DNA of 64,000 nucleotides, taken from positions 418,687-482,686 of the forward strand of contig DUMA01000022.1 in the NCBI GenBank assembly GCA_012840135.1, read 5' to 3'. The notes under the pieces were generated by a model. That model made no database searches, was not told where the DNA came from, and worked only from the letters and a program-made list of their open reading frames with translations. The DNA is from Thermoanaerobacterales bacterium (GTDB taxonomy: Bacteria; Bacillota; Thermosediminibacteria; Thermosediminibacterales; Tepidanaerobacteraceae). This document shows, piece by piece, positions 8,500 through 16,096 of this stretch (positions are counted from its first letter, which is position 1; every line of letters starts with the position of its first letter). The translations under genes were made by a program, and so were the position numbers.

Positions 8500-9372
8500 T
8501 TAAAGTATTAAATCCGCTACAAAAAATGCCAGCAGCGTTATCCCCACAACCTCATTGACGTTGTACGATGCCACTTTGGCATGGGTGAGATTGGTGGGGG
8601 ATACGATGGAGTGCTCGTAATAAAGTAGAAGGACTACGGCGATGATACCCGCAAAAAATAAAGGCCCGAGGTGCATCAATAGCCAGAACCATGCCAGCAG
8701 CAGAACAGAAACAACATGAAAACCCCGGGAAATTTTCAAAGCCTTCTCTATACCGAAATCTGCCGGTATGGAATGAATTCCGTTTTTTCTGTCAAAATCC
8801 ACATCAAGAGTGCCGTATATAATATCAAAGCCCGCCACCCAGAGGCCGTAGACGGCTCCCAGCAGAAGTGCCGGAAACTCTATCCTGCCGGTGACGGCTA
8901 TCCAGCTTCCAACAGGAGCCGCACTGCTGGCAAGACCTAAAAACAGGTGGCATGCCCATGTAAACCTTTTGGTATAGGAATAGAATATTAGCAAAAATCC
9001 CGCCAGAGGCAGGAGTTTTACGCAGAGGGGATTTAGCTTGAAAGCTGCCAGCACCAAAAGGGACAGGCAGAAACCGGAAAAGGCCATAAGTTCTTTTTTT
9101 GAAAGGATGCCCGCCGGGACATGGCGCTCCCGGGTCCTGGGATTTTTCCCATCTATGGCGGCATCTATCACGCGATTTAAAGCATTGGCAGCATTTCTTG
9201 CCCCGCACAGGGCCACCGTAACCCAGAAAAGCTGGTAGAGCTTCGGTGCACCTTCCGATGCGGCAAATGCGGCAATATATGTAAAGGGCAGTGAAAAAAT
9301 AGAGTGGCGGAACATGATGGCTTCGCCTATGTATCGTATTTTTTTAAAAACCATTTGGATCGGTAAATCCAT
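8500..9372 (-). CDS. UbiA-family prenyltransferase (probably menaquinone pathway)
   Basis: Membrane-embedded aromatic prenyltransferase with about 8 hydrophobic segments, 290 residues. Both Asp-rich Mg-diphosphate motifs are present: NRVIDAAIDGKNPRT (NRxxDxxxD) and GTLDVDFDRKNG (DxxxD). I chose the ATG at 9372, which has AAAGGTGG 7 nt upstream and overlaps the ubiD stop by 29 nt. A ubiA-ubiD pair with a polyprenyl diphosphate synthase, in a bacterium without visible ubiquinone genes, fits the futalosine route to menaquinone (MqnP role). That pathway assignment is inference. Confidence 0.88.
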   Translation of the reverse strand: MDLPIQMVFKKIRYIGEAIMFRHSIFSLPFTYIAAFAASEGAPKLYQLFWVTVALCGARNAANALNRVIDAAIDGKNPRTRERHVPAGILSKKELMAFSGFCLSLLVLAAFKLNPLCVKLLPLAGFLLIFYSYTKRFTWACHLFLGLASSAAPVGSWIAVTGRIEFPALLLGAVYGLWVAGFDIIYGTLDVDFDRKNGIHSIPADFGIEKALKISRGFHVVSVLLLAWFWLLMHLGPLFFAGIIAVVLLLYYEHSIVSPTNLTHAKVASYNVNEVVGITLLAFFVADLIL

Positions 9373-10813
9373 ATTCTTTCCACCTTTTTGTGACAAGATC
9401 TTTTATATCTTTGCTCATGGTTATTTCGTCGGGCCACTCTCGCAAATACCCTTCCGTTTTCCATTTCTTCGTCGCATCGATACCCATTTTACCGCCGTAA
9501 CCAATAAAGTTCGGCGAGTGGTCCAGCACATCCAGCGGCCCTTTCGTTATTATTATGTCCCTTTCCGGGTCCACATTATTAAAGGCTTTCCAGGCTACTC
9601 TGGGTATGTCGTGAGGGTCTGTGTCATCATCTATGACAAGGACGACTTTGGTGAACATCATCTGACCCATGCCCCAAAGAGCGTTCATGACTTTTCGTGC
9701 ATGGCCGGGATAGGATTTTTTTATGGAAACGATGGCGAAGTTATGGAAAGACCCCTCCATGGGCAGGTTTATATCCACGATTTCCGGAAGGAAAAGCCTG
9801 ATCAGCGGCAGGAATATGCGCTCTGTGGCTTTAGCCAGGAAACAGTCTTCCATAGGAGGCTTGCCCACTACGGTGGCGGGATAGACCGGGGATTTCTTCC
9901 TGGTTATGCATTCTATATGAAAGACAGGATAATCATCGGCCAGGGAGTAGTACCCGGTATGGTCTCCGAAGGGTCCTTCCCTCCGAAGTTCATTAAAATC
10001 TACATATCCTTCCAGAATAAATTCCGCATGAGCCGGCACATACAGATCCACAGTCTTTGCCTTCACCATTTCTACAGGAGCATTTCGCAAAAACCCGGCA
10101 AAAACTACTTCATCTATATCATGGGGCAGCGGGGCTGTGGCGGCATAGATAAGGGCCGGATCGCCACCCAGGGCCACGGCTGCTTCCAGGCCGAGATGTG
10201 TCTGGTTGCAATGTTTCCTTCGAAAATTCTCCGCCCCGTCTTTGTGCATATGCCAGTGCATGCCGGTAGTGGATGTGTCGAAAACCTGCATGCGATACAT
10301 GCCCATGTTCTGGCGTCCGGTCACAGGATCTTTTGTAAATACTAAAGGCAGCGTTATGTACCTTCCGCCATCCTGAGGCCAGCACTTTAAAATGGGCAGC
10401 TTAAAAAGGTCCACCTCTTCTTCTATAACCTGCTGGCAGGGAGCATCCTTCACCTTCTTTGGAAAAATCCTGGCAAGACCGGCGAACCTGGAAAAAGTCC
10501 TGACCTTTTCTACGAATCCTTCGGGCATGGCAGCGTGTATGAGTTCATTGATACGCCCCGCAATTTCATCCAGGTTTTTTACGCTCAAAGCAAGGTTCAT
10601 TCTCTCTTCAGTCCCGAAGGCATTTATTAAAAGTGGAAATTCACTGCCCTTTACATTTTCGAACAAAAGAGCCGGGCCTCCGGATTTTACCACTCTATTG
10701 TAGATCTCGGTGATTTCCAGTTCCGGGTCCACTTCTGCTCCGATTCTTTTTAAAAGCCCTTTGTCCTCTAAAACCTTTATAAATTCCTGTAAATCCCTGT
10801 AAGCCATTGCCAC
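9344..10813 (-). CDS. UbiD-family prenylated-FMN decarboxylase
   Basis: Decarboxylase of aromatic or unsaturated acids that uses prenylated FMN. The length of 489-490 residues is normal for UbiD. Family segments include NMGMYRMQVFD followed by GMHWHMHKDGAENFRR, and EGPFGDHTGYYS. The start is GTG 10813 with AAGGTG at the right distance; an ATG six bases further in is also possible. It overlaps the UbiA gene and follows DUF1284 by 24 bp. It probably decarboxylates the aromatic menaquinone precursor. The UbiX partner that makes the cofactor is not in this window. Confidence 0.9.
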   Translation of the reverse strand: MAMAYRDLQEFIKVLEDKGLLKRIGAEVDPELEITEIYNRVVKSGGPALLFENVKGSEFPLLINAFGTEERMNLALSVKNLDEIAGRINELIHAAMPEGFVEKVRTFSRFAGLARIFPKKVKDAPCQQVIEEEVDLFKLPILKCWPQDGGRYITLPLVFTKDPVTGRQNMGMYRMQVFDTSTTGMHWHMHKDGAENFRRKHCNQTHLGLEAAVALGGDPALIYAATAPLPHDIDEVVFAGFLRNAPVEMVKAKTVDLYVPAHAEFILEGYVDFNELRREGPFGDHTGYYSLADDYPVFHIECITRKKSPVYPATVVGKPPMEDCFLAKATERIFLPLIRLFLPEIVDINLPMEGSFHNFAIVSIKKSYPGHARKVMNALWGMGQMMFTKVVLVIDDDTDPHDIPRVAWKAFNNVDPERDIIITKGPLDVLDHSPNFIGYGGKMGIDATKKWKTEGYLREWPDEITMSKDIKDLVTKRWKEYGFTDPNGF

Positions 10814-10837
10814 TATAACACCTTTCCATCCATATTT

Positions 10838-11215
10838 TCATCTCACCCTGTTGCAGACATTTTCCCAGTCGCAGCCCCTGCAAAAATTCTCAAACCATGA
10901 ACCGGGGACTCCGGCAACCTTTTGCTTTATCCCGCTCCAATGCACTTTTTGACCCGGTTCAATGCCAAGATAGCTCCTGGCCTGTCGGTCCAGAGCATTT
11001 ATCTCTTCATCGGCACCTTCCTTGTGCATGCAAACGTCCCCTTTCAATGAAGGGCAGGCCCTGCATACATCATCCGGCCCATGCACCACTTCTATCTCTT
11101 CGCCCTTTTCCGCCCGATTTAATAACTGCTTAAGGTTGTCTACATAGTCTTCACTGTAACCCTCTCCCTGAAAAAAATTAAGGCATATGAGATGATGCCC
11201 CCGGAATCTTATCAT
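10838..11215 (-). CDS. DUF1284 Cys-rich protein
   Basis: Small soluble protein of 125 residues with the DUF1284 N-terminus MIRFRGHHLICLNFFQGEGY. Cysteines are clustered (one near residue 11, CRACPSLKGDVC in the middle, FCRGCDWENVC at the end), which suggests metal or Fe-S binding. The function is unknown. The ATG at 11215 has GGAGG 8 nt upstream; a TTG at 11221 is too close to it. It lies in one run between the polyprenyl synthase and ubiD, with gaps of 55 and 24 bp, so it may act in the quinone pathway, though this is only context. Confidence 0.8.
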   Translation of the reverse strand: MIRFRGHHLICLNFFQGEGYSEDYVDNLKQLLNRAEKGEEIEVVHGPDDVCRACPSLKGDVCMHKEGADEEINALDRQARSYLGIEPGQKVHWSGIKQKVAGVPGSWFENFCRGCDWENVCNRVR

Positions 11216-11270
11216 ATTCAACTCCTCCTGAAAAATTTTTTTATTTTATCCGCTAGTTAAAGATTAAACA

Positions 11271-12290
11271 TCAGAGAAGCCTTTTCACTATATATTCGGA
11301 CATATTTATGAGTACTTTTTTCATTGGTATATCCGGCAGGTCTTTTAATGAACCAATAGCTTTTTTTACATATATTTCGGCAAGATTGCGGGTGTATTCC
11401 ACCCCGCCTGAATTTCTCACTATATACAGAGCTTTTTGGATTTCATCTGTGGTACGATTTTTCTTTTGCAATATATGGCGGAGCTCCTCTTTTTCAGGTG
11501 ATGTTTTAAGGGCAATGATAGCCGGCAAGGTAATGACCCCTTCTCTTATGTCGGCTCCGGAGGGCTTGCCCAGTTTTTTCTCATCACCCGTAATATCCAG
11601 CAGATCATCGGTTAATTGAAAAGATGTGCCCATTCTTATGCCGTACTGGTAGAGAGCTCTGACGGTTTTAGCAGGTGCGCCCGTGATAGTAGCTCCCAGT
11701 TCGCAACTCAAACCAAATAGCAGTGCGGTCTTTCGCCTGATTCTGTACAGGTAATTCTTGAAAGAAATCTCGGTATTAAAAAGGTCTTCCCTCTGCTTTA
11801 TCTCACCCTCGCATATCTTATACATCACTCGGGAAGTCCGATGGAGAATATCAAATCTATCCAGTGATGTCAGCAGTTCAAAAACCCTGCAAAATATGAA
11901 GTCTCCGGCAAACACGGCCACATCTTTTCCCAGCCTCGCTTGAAGGCTGGGGACCCCTCTCCTCAAAGGAGAATCGTCGATGATATCATCATGCACCAGC
12001 GTGGCCGTATGGATAAGTTCTACCGCTGCAGCCAGAGGCTTCACTTTCTCAAAATCATACTGGCCAAATCGGGCGCAGATCAGCAAAAGAGCAGGCCGGA
12101 GCCTTTTGCCTCCAGAACTTATCATTTCTATCAAGGGATTCTTTACCAGATTTATCCTTGTAAATACGGCTTTTTTCAATTCCTCATCCAAGACTGACAG
12201 TTCTTCCTTCAGTTCCCCCGGAATAAGCCTTTGCACTTTATCACCACACAACTCTTCGTCGAATAAGCATTCCATCATAAGTATAAACAT
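11271..12290 (-). CDS. Polyprenyl diphosphate synthase (trans-isoprenyl, chain-elongating)
   Basis: Builds the long isoprenoid diphosphate side chain from farnesyl or geranylgeranyl diphosphate and IPP. Both Asp-rich motifs are present: LVHDDIIDDSPLRRG (first, DDxxD) and QLTDDLLDITGDEKKLGK (second), together with SGGKRLRPAL for IPP binding. At about 340 residues it fits heptaprenyl/octaprenyl synthases (HepT/IspB type). The start is uncertain: ATG 12290 has no good Shine-Dalgarno, a TTG lies at 12299, and ATGs follow at residues 5 and 6. It heads the run DUF1284-ubiD-ubiA and would supply the chain that UbiA attaches. Confidence 0.9.
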   Translation of the reverse strand: MFILMMECLFDEELCGDKVQRLIPGELKEELSVLDEELKKAVFTRINLVKNPLIEMISSGGKRLRPALLLICARFGQYDFEKVKPLAAAVELIHTATLVHDDIIDDSPLRRGVPSLQARLGKDVAVFAGDFIFCRVFELLTSLDRFDILHRTSRVMYKICEGEIKQREDLFNTEISFKNYLYRIRRKTALLFGLSCELGATITGAPAKTVRALYQYGIRMGTSFQLTDDLLDITGDEKKLGKPSGADIREGVITLPAIIALKTSPEKEELRHILQKKNRTTDEIQKALYIVRNSGGVEYTRNLAEIYVKKAIGSLKDLPDIPMKKVLINMSEYIVKRLL

Positions 12291-12340
12291 TTTGTCCAAA
12301 AAAGTCTACAAAACATATAGAATTTATTCTTTTTAAAATC

Positions 12341-12368
12341 AAAAAGGCGGGTTTACAATACCCGCCGA
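12341..12368. terminator. Terminator after the lipoamide dehydrogenase gene
   Basis: GGCGGGT pairs with ACCCGCC around a 7-nt loop. There are A/T runs on both sides, so it is usable on the minus strand. It separates the lpd operon from the polyprenyl synthase gene. Confidence 0.88.
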
Positions 12369-12371
12369 TTT

Positions 12372-14084
12372 TTAATTTACAAAGTGTATAGCCCCGCTTT
12401 CAGCAGCAAGAACGGCTTCGTGGATGGCTTCCGCCGTGGTAGGGTGAGCATGTACAGTCTCAATGACATCTTCGCAAGTCAAGCCTTTCTTTACAGCCAG
12501 AGCAATTTCCGCTATCAGATCGGTGGCATGAGGACCTATTATAGCTCCTCCCAAAATCTTTCCTGTACACTTTTGTTTAATAATCTTTACAAAACCCCTG
12601 CTTTCTCCCATGGTCAGCGCCTTGCCGCTGGCCGCAAAGGGGAATTTCCCAACTTCAACATCAATACCCTGCTTTTTAGCAGCTTTCTCACCGATTCCCA
12701 CCATGGCAATCTCAGGGTCGGTGAATATGGCACTGGGAATAACATTGTAATCTATTTCAGAAGGCACTCCCATAATATTTTTTACGGCTACGATCCCCTG
12801 GTGAGATGCCACATGGGCGAGAAGCACCCTATTTGTCACATCTCCAATGGCATAGATGTTGGGAATATTGGTTTGCATCTTTTCATTTACTTTAATGCCT
12901 CTTCCCTTGTCGTTCAATTCCAGTCCGAGACTCGCAACATCCAGGCCATCCAGTGAGGGCTGCCTTCCAACGGCCATGAGGACCTTATCCGCCGAGATAT
13001 ATTTTTTTTCATTATCCTTACTGAATACGACTATGCTCTGGCCATCCTCTCCCTGTATTATTTGTTCCACTTTCGAACCCGTAAAAATTTTGATGCCCTT
13101 GCCTTTAGCTATTTTACTTATCTCTTCTATGATGTCCGAATCAAAAGCTGCAAGCACTTCATCAAGAAACTCCACGACGGTCACATCGACTCCGAAGCCG
13201 GAAAATATAAAGGCAAATTCCATTCCTATCACTCCGCCGCCTATGATAACCATCTTTTCCGGCAGTTCATCCATCTGTAGGGCATCGCTGCTGTCCATTA
13301 CACATTCCAGGTCTTTGCCGGGAATGGGGAGCGAAGAAGATTTTGAACCTGTGGCAATAATTATATTTTTTGTCTTTATGGTGATTTCTGCTACTCCCTC
13401 TTTTACAAAAACAGTCTGACTGTCTTTGATTTCTCCCGTTCCTTTTATAACCTTCACATTATGCTTCTTCAAAATGTAGTCTATTCCTTTAACCAGCTGG
13501 TTTATTATCCTATCCTTTCTGCTGACCACCTTTTTTATATCCACCGAAATTTTTTCCGCATGACAGCCGAAGTTTTCAGCATCTTTAAGATTATTATACA
13601 CTTCCGCCGAGCGCACCAGGGATTTTGTGGGGATGCACCCCCTGTTGAGGCATGTTCCGCCCAGTGTATCTTTTTCTATAAGTATTACTTTTGCTCCCAT
13701 TTTTGCTGCCTGAATAGCCGCTACATACCCTCCGGGCCCTCCTCCGATTATGGTTATGTCGCATTCCATTTCCTGCTTCCGAGGTTTTAAAAGGTTTCCG
13801 AAATAATTAAAACCCCCGTTGTCGTCAGAAGCTGTTGCCTGTCCACAGGGTGTCCCATCTATTTTAGCCATTAAATCACATGCTTTTACAGTCTGAGATT
13901 CTTCAACCAGAATTTCACTTATTATACCCTGGGCGCTGGATTCTACCGAAAAGCTGCTTTTATCAGCCTCCAGTTCAAACAGGACATCTCCGGGCTTTAC
14001 TTTTTCACCGGTTTTTTTTAAAATCCTGACCACCTTCGCTTCCGAAGTACTATCTAAACTTTCTAATCTTACATCTATTATCAT
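12372..14084 (-). CDS. lpdA: Dihydrolipoyl dehydrogenase with N-terminal lipoyl domain
   Basis: Flavoprotein that re-oxidises dihydrolipoyl groups with NAD+ (E3 of 2-oxoacid dehydrogenases or glycine cleavage). Residues 1-75 form a lipoyl domain with the attachment Lys42 in ELEADKSSF. The FAD site IIGGGPGGYVAAIQAAKMG follows at about 112. The redox disulfide is Cys145/Cys150 in GGTCLNRGCIPTKS, and the catalytic pair is in HAHPTTAEAIHEA near the C-terminus. I chose the ATG at 14084 (GGGGG 6 nt upstream), giving 570 residues. No E1/E2 genes are nearby; the partner is an AhpD-like protein 77 bp upstream under a MarR operator, which suggests redox defence or a free lipoyl shuttle. Confidence 0.93.
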   Translation of the reverse strand: MIIDVRLESLDSTSEAKVVRILKKTGEKVKPGDVLFELEADKSSFSVESSAQGIISEILVEESQTVKACDLMAKIDGTPCGQATASDDNGGFNYFGNLLKPRKQEMECDITIIGGGPGGYVAAIQAAKMGAKVILIEKDTLGGTCLNRGCIPTKSLVRSAEVYNNLKDAENFGCHAEKISVDIKKVVSRKDRIINQLVKGIDYILKKHNVKVIKGTGEIKDSQTVFVKEGVAEITIKTKNIIIATGSKSSSLPIPGKDLECVMDSSDALQMDELPEKMVIIGGGVIGMEFAFIFSGFGVDVTVVEFLDEVLAAFDSDIIEEISKIAKGKGIKIFTGSKVEQIIQGEDGQSIVVFSKDNEKKYISADKVLMAVGRQPSLDGLDVASLGLELNDKGRGIKVNEKMQTNIPNIYAIGDVTNRVLLAHVASHQGIVAVKNIMGVPSEIDYNVIPSAIFTDPEIAMVGIGEKAAKKQGIDVEVGKFPFAASGKALTMGESRGFVKIIKQKCTGKILGGAIIGPHATDLIAEIALAVKKGLTCEDVIETVHAHPTTAEAIHEAVLAAESGAIHFVN

Positions 14085-14161
14085 TTTTATCCCCCTTAAA
14101 AATAAGAGCAGCATGGAGCGCTGCCCTTTAAAAATCACTTTTAATAAACCTTTGAATATTA

Positions 14162-14518
14162 TTATTTTATAAAATCTTTTTCAAATTCATCTACTGCATC
14201 TTTTAATAGAGATACACTATAAGCCATGGATGGGCCACCGCCAAAGGCCACCGCCACCATAGCCGCTTCCATGATTTCTTCTCGAGTAGCGCCAGCTTCA
14301 AGAGCTTTGTAGACGTGAAATACTATGCAGTATTCGCACCTGTTGTAAGCTGCAATGGCGACGCTCATGAGTTCTTTTGTTTTTGTATCCACTACACCGG
14401 GCTTGTATGCAGCCCCTAGAAGATTCATGAAAGCCTTAACCTGTTCTCCATTGGTCTTTGAAACCTCCTGCAACCCCCCCATGAATTCATTGAGTAGTTC
14501 CCTTGGGTTTTTTGTCAT
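14162..14518 (-). CDS. AhpD-like / carboxymuconolactone decarboxylase-family protein
   Basis: Small helical protein of 118 residues with the peroxidase motif CEYCIVFH: Cys61, Cys64 and His68 match the CxxC-x3-H arrangement of AhpD. In the mycobacterial system AhpD takes electrons from a lipoyl protein and dihydrolipoyl dehydrogenase, which is the enzyme encoded next here. The ATG at 14518 has GGGGG 9 nt upstream; an ATG at 14527 is too near that site. It is the first gene of a two-gene operon whose promoter is covered by a MarR-type palindrome. Confidence 0.88.
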   Translation of the reverse strand: MTKNPRELLNEFMGGLQEVSKTNGEQVKAFMNLLGAAYKPGVVDTKTKELMSVAIAAYNRCEYCIVFHVYKALEAGATREEIMEAAMVAVAFGGGPSMAYSVSLLKDAVDEFEKDFIK

Positions 14519-14544
14519 AAAAAACATCCCCCTTTTATATTTTT

Positions 14545-14591
14545 GTTGCTATGCTAATTATTAGTATAGCAACTATTGACGAATAATTCAA
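14545..14591 (-). promoter_or_regulatory. SigA promoter with overlapping MarR-type operator
   Basis: Minus-strand -35 TTGAAT (14586-14591) and -10 TATACT (14563-14568) are separated by 17 bp. The -10 lies inside a near-perfect palindrome at 14545-14573: arms GTTGCTATGCTAAT and ATTAGTATAGCAAC flank one central base and match at 13 of 14 positions. This is the size and style of MarR/OhrR operators, and the MarR gene sits just upstream. A bound repressor would block the promoter of the ahpD-lpd operon. Confidence 0.75.
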
Positions 14592-14637
14592 TTGTACTTA
14601 TGAGGATTTTCACATTATTTGTGCTAAATTTCTCTAT

Positions 14638-15060
14638 TTAATTTATGTTATCTACCATTTTTTTTAAAACTCTCTTAAATACCTCCAATTCTTCATCGGT
14701 CAAACCTCTAGAAAAAATCTCACTCATCTTTTCCCCTTCCGGAAGGAACTTTTCTCTCAATTTTTTGCCTTTTTCAGTAAGCCTGATCTTGGTTATTCTT
14801 CTATCCTCCGGATTTTCTTGTCTTTTTACCAATCCGTCTTTTTCCATTCTATCCAGAAGCCTTGCTACTGTAGACCCTTTTATATTCATTTTCTCCGCCA
14901 GTTCTTTTTGATTGATTCCCTCGTATTTGCCCAGATAATATAAAGCAATCCACTGCACTCGAGTTATACCGAGAGGCATTAATCTTTCATTGAAGGCATC
15001 GGCCATCATTTTTGATGCTTTGTTTGTTATAAAAGCCACACAAGTATCTAGATCAAACAC
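14638..15060 (-). CDS. MarR-family transcriptional regulator
   Basis: Winged-helix regulator of 140 residues. The helix-turn-helix is in NQKELAEKMNIKGSTVARLL, followed by the wing DGLVKRQENPEDRRITKIRL and a C-terminal dimerisation helix. The GTG start at 15060 has AAAGGGG 7 nt upstream. There is one Cys (in DTCVAF near the N-terminus), where OhrR-type proteins carry their redox sensor, so peroxide sensing is conceivable but unproven. Downstream lie a palindromic operator and the ahpD-lpd operon, its likely target. It is divergent from the MacAB-like exporter at 15328, which it might also control. Confidence 0.9.
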   Translation of the reverse strand: MFDLDTCVAFITNKASKMMADAFNERLMPLGITRVQWIALYYLGKYEGINQKELAEKMNIKGSTVARLLDRMEKDGLVKRQENPEDRRITKIRLTEKGKKLREKFLPEGEKMSEIFSRGLTDEELEVFKRVLKKMVDNIN

Positions 15061-15079
15061 ATTCTTACCCCTTTCTATG

Positions 15080-15117
15080 TTGTCATAAAAATCATTTCTG
15101 ATTTATCATTATAACAA
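15080..15117 (-). promoter_or_regulatory. Possible MarR autoregulatory site
   Basis: An imperfect inverted repeat, TTGTCATAA with TTATAACAA at its ends, lies just upstream of the marR start. It contains a TATAAT -10 candidate on the minus strand. It only weakly resembles the strong operator at 14545-14573. Confidence 0.35.
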
Positions 15118-15327
15118 AATAAAAAATATATTTCCATGTCCCTGCGTTTTTAAAGGACATTTTCAAGTTTTGAACGAATTATATTCTTTAAAATAGTAAT
15201 GTAGATAGCGAAGATCGTCATCAATTTTGAGAACCGCTGCAATATATATATTTTTTTTAAAGAACACGGAACTTTTTGTTTAATTTTTCGTCTATATATC
15301 TGGAATATACATAAAGGGGGTTATTTT

Positions 15328-16050
15328 TTGTCTCTGCTGGAACTGACACAGATCACCCGCATTTACAGAAACGGTCAGATCCGCATCGAAGCCCTGAAGG
15401 ATATAAACCTCAGTATAGAGGAAGGGGATTTTATATCCATCATGGGACCTTCGGGATCGGGGAAGTCAACACTGCTGAATATCATCGGTTGCCTCGACAT
15501 GCCCACATCGGGCACATATGAAATAGCCGGGACCAGGATTGAAAAAATGAACGACAGCCGTCTGGCAGATATCCGCAATCAGCTCATCGGCTTTGTCTTT
15601 CAGAGCTTTCACCTGTTGCCGGACCTTGATGCCCAGGCCAATGTGGAACTTCCGCTCATATACCGTGGCATGGGGGGCAGAGAACGGAATAAAAGAGCAA
15701 AGCAGGCTCTTGAATCGGTCGGCCTCGGCGATAGGATCCATCATTTGCCCTCCCAGCTTTCCGGAGGTGAACAGCAGAGGGTGGCCATAGCCAGGGCTAT
15801 AGTGGGGGAACCCCGGGTCCTGCTGGCCGATGAACCCACGGGAGCTCTGGACTCAAAAACCGGTGAAAATATTATGGCTATTTTTCAAAAATTAAACAGA
15901 GAACTGGGGATAACCATAGTACAGGTAACCCACGAAGAAAACATCGCCAGGTACGGTCACCGGATCTTCCGACTCCGCGACGGAAAAATAGATCACATCG
16001 AGGAGGTGCAGAGTTTGGAACCAGCAAATAGCCGGATTATTCACGGTTAA
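15328..16050 (+). CDS. MacB/LolD-type ABC exporter ATPase
   Basis: ATP-binding subunit of a MacAB-type efflux or lipoprotein-release ABC system, 240 residues. Walker A is GPSGSGKST, the Q-loop [10 protein letters not shown], the signature LSGGEQQR, Walker [13 protein letters not shown] and the switch His is in VTHEE. The start is TTG 15328, with GGGGG 7 nt upstream. It is the first of three co-directional genes (gaps of 46 and 16 bp), followed by a membrane-fusion protein and a permease. The MarR gene diverges from it across a 267-bp promoter region that contains ATGTCC...GGACAT inverted repeats. Confidence 0.92.
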   Translation: MSLLELTQITRIYRNGQIRIEALKDINLSIEEGDFISIMGPSGSGKSTLLNIIGCLDMPTSGTYEIAGTRIEKMNDSRLADIRNQLIGFVFQSFHLLPDLDAQANVELPLIYRGMGGRERNKRAKQALESVGLGDRIHHLPSQLSGGEQQRVAIARAIVGEPRVLLADEPTGALDSKTGENIMAIFQKLNRELGITIVQVTHEENIARYGHRIFRLRDGKIDHIEEVQSLEPANSRIIHG

Positions 16051-16096
16051 AAAGAATATCAAAAGTATTTTACATTCTTACAAGGGGGTTTCATAG

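Noticed and set aside
9314..10345. Long open frame (343 codons) on the plus strand opposite ubiD
   Set aside because: It is a shadow of ubiD: high in His, Phe and Arg, no recognisable motif, no Shine-Dalgarno.
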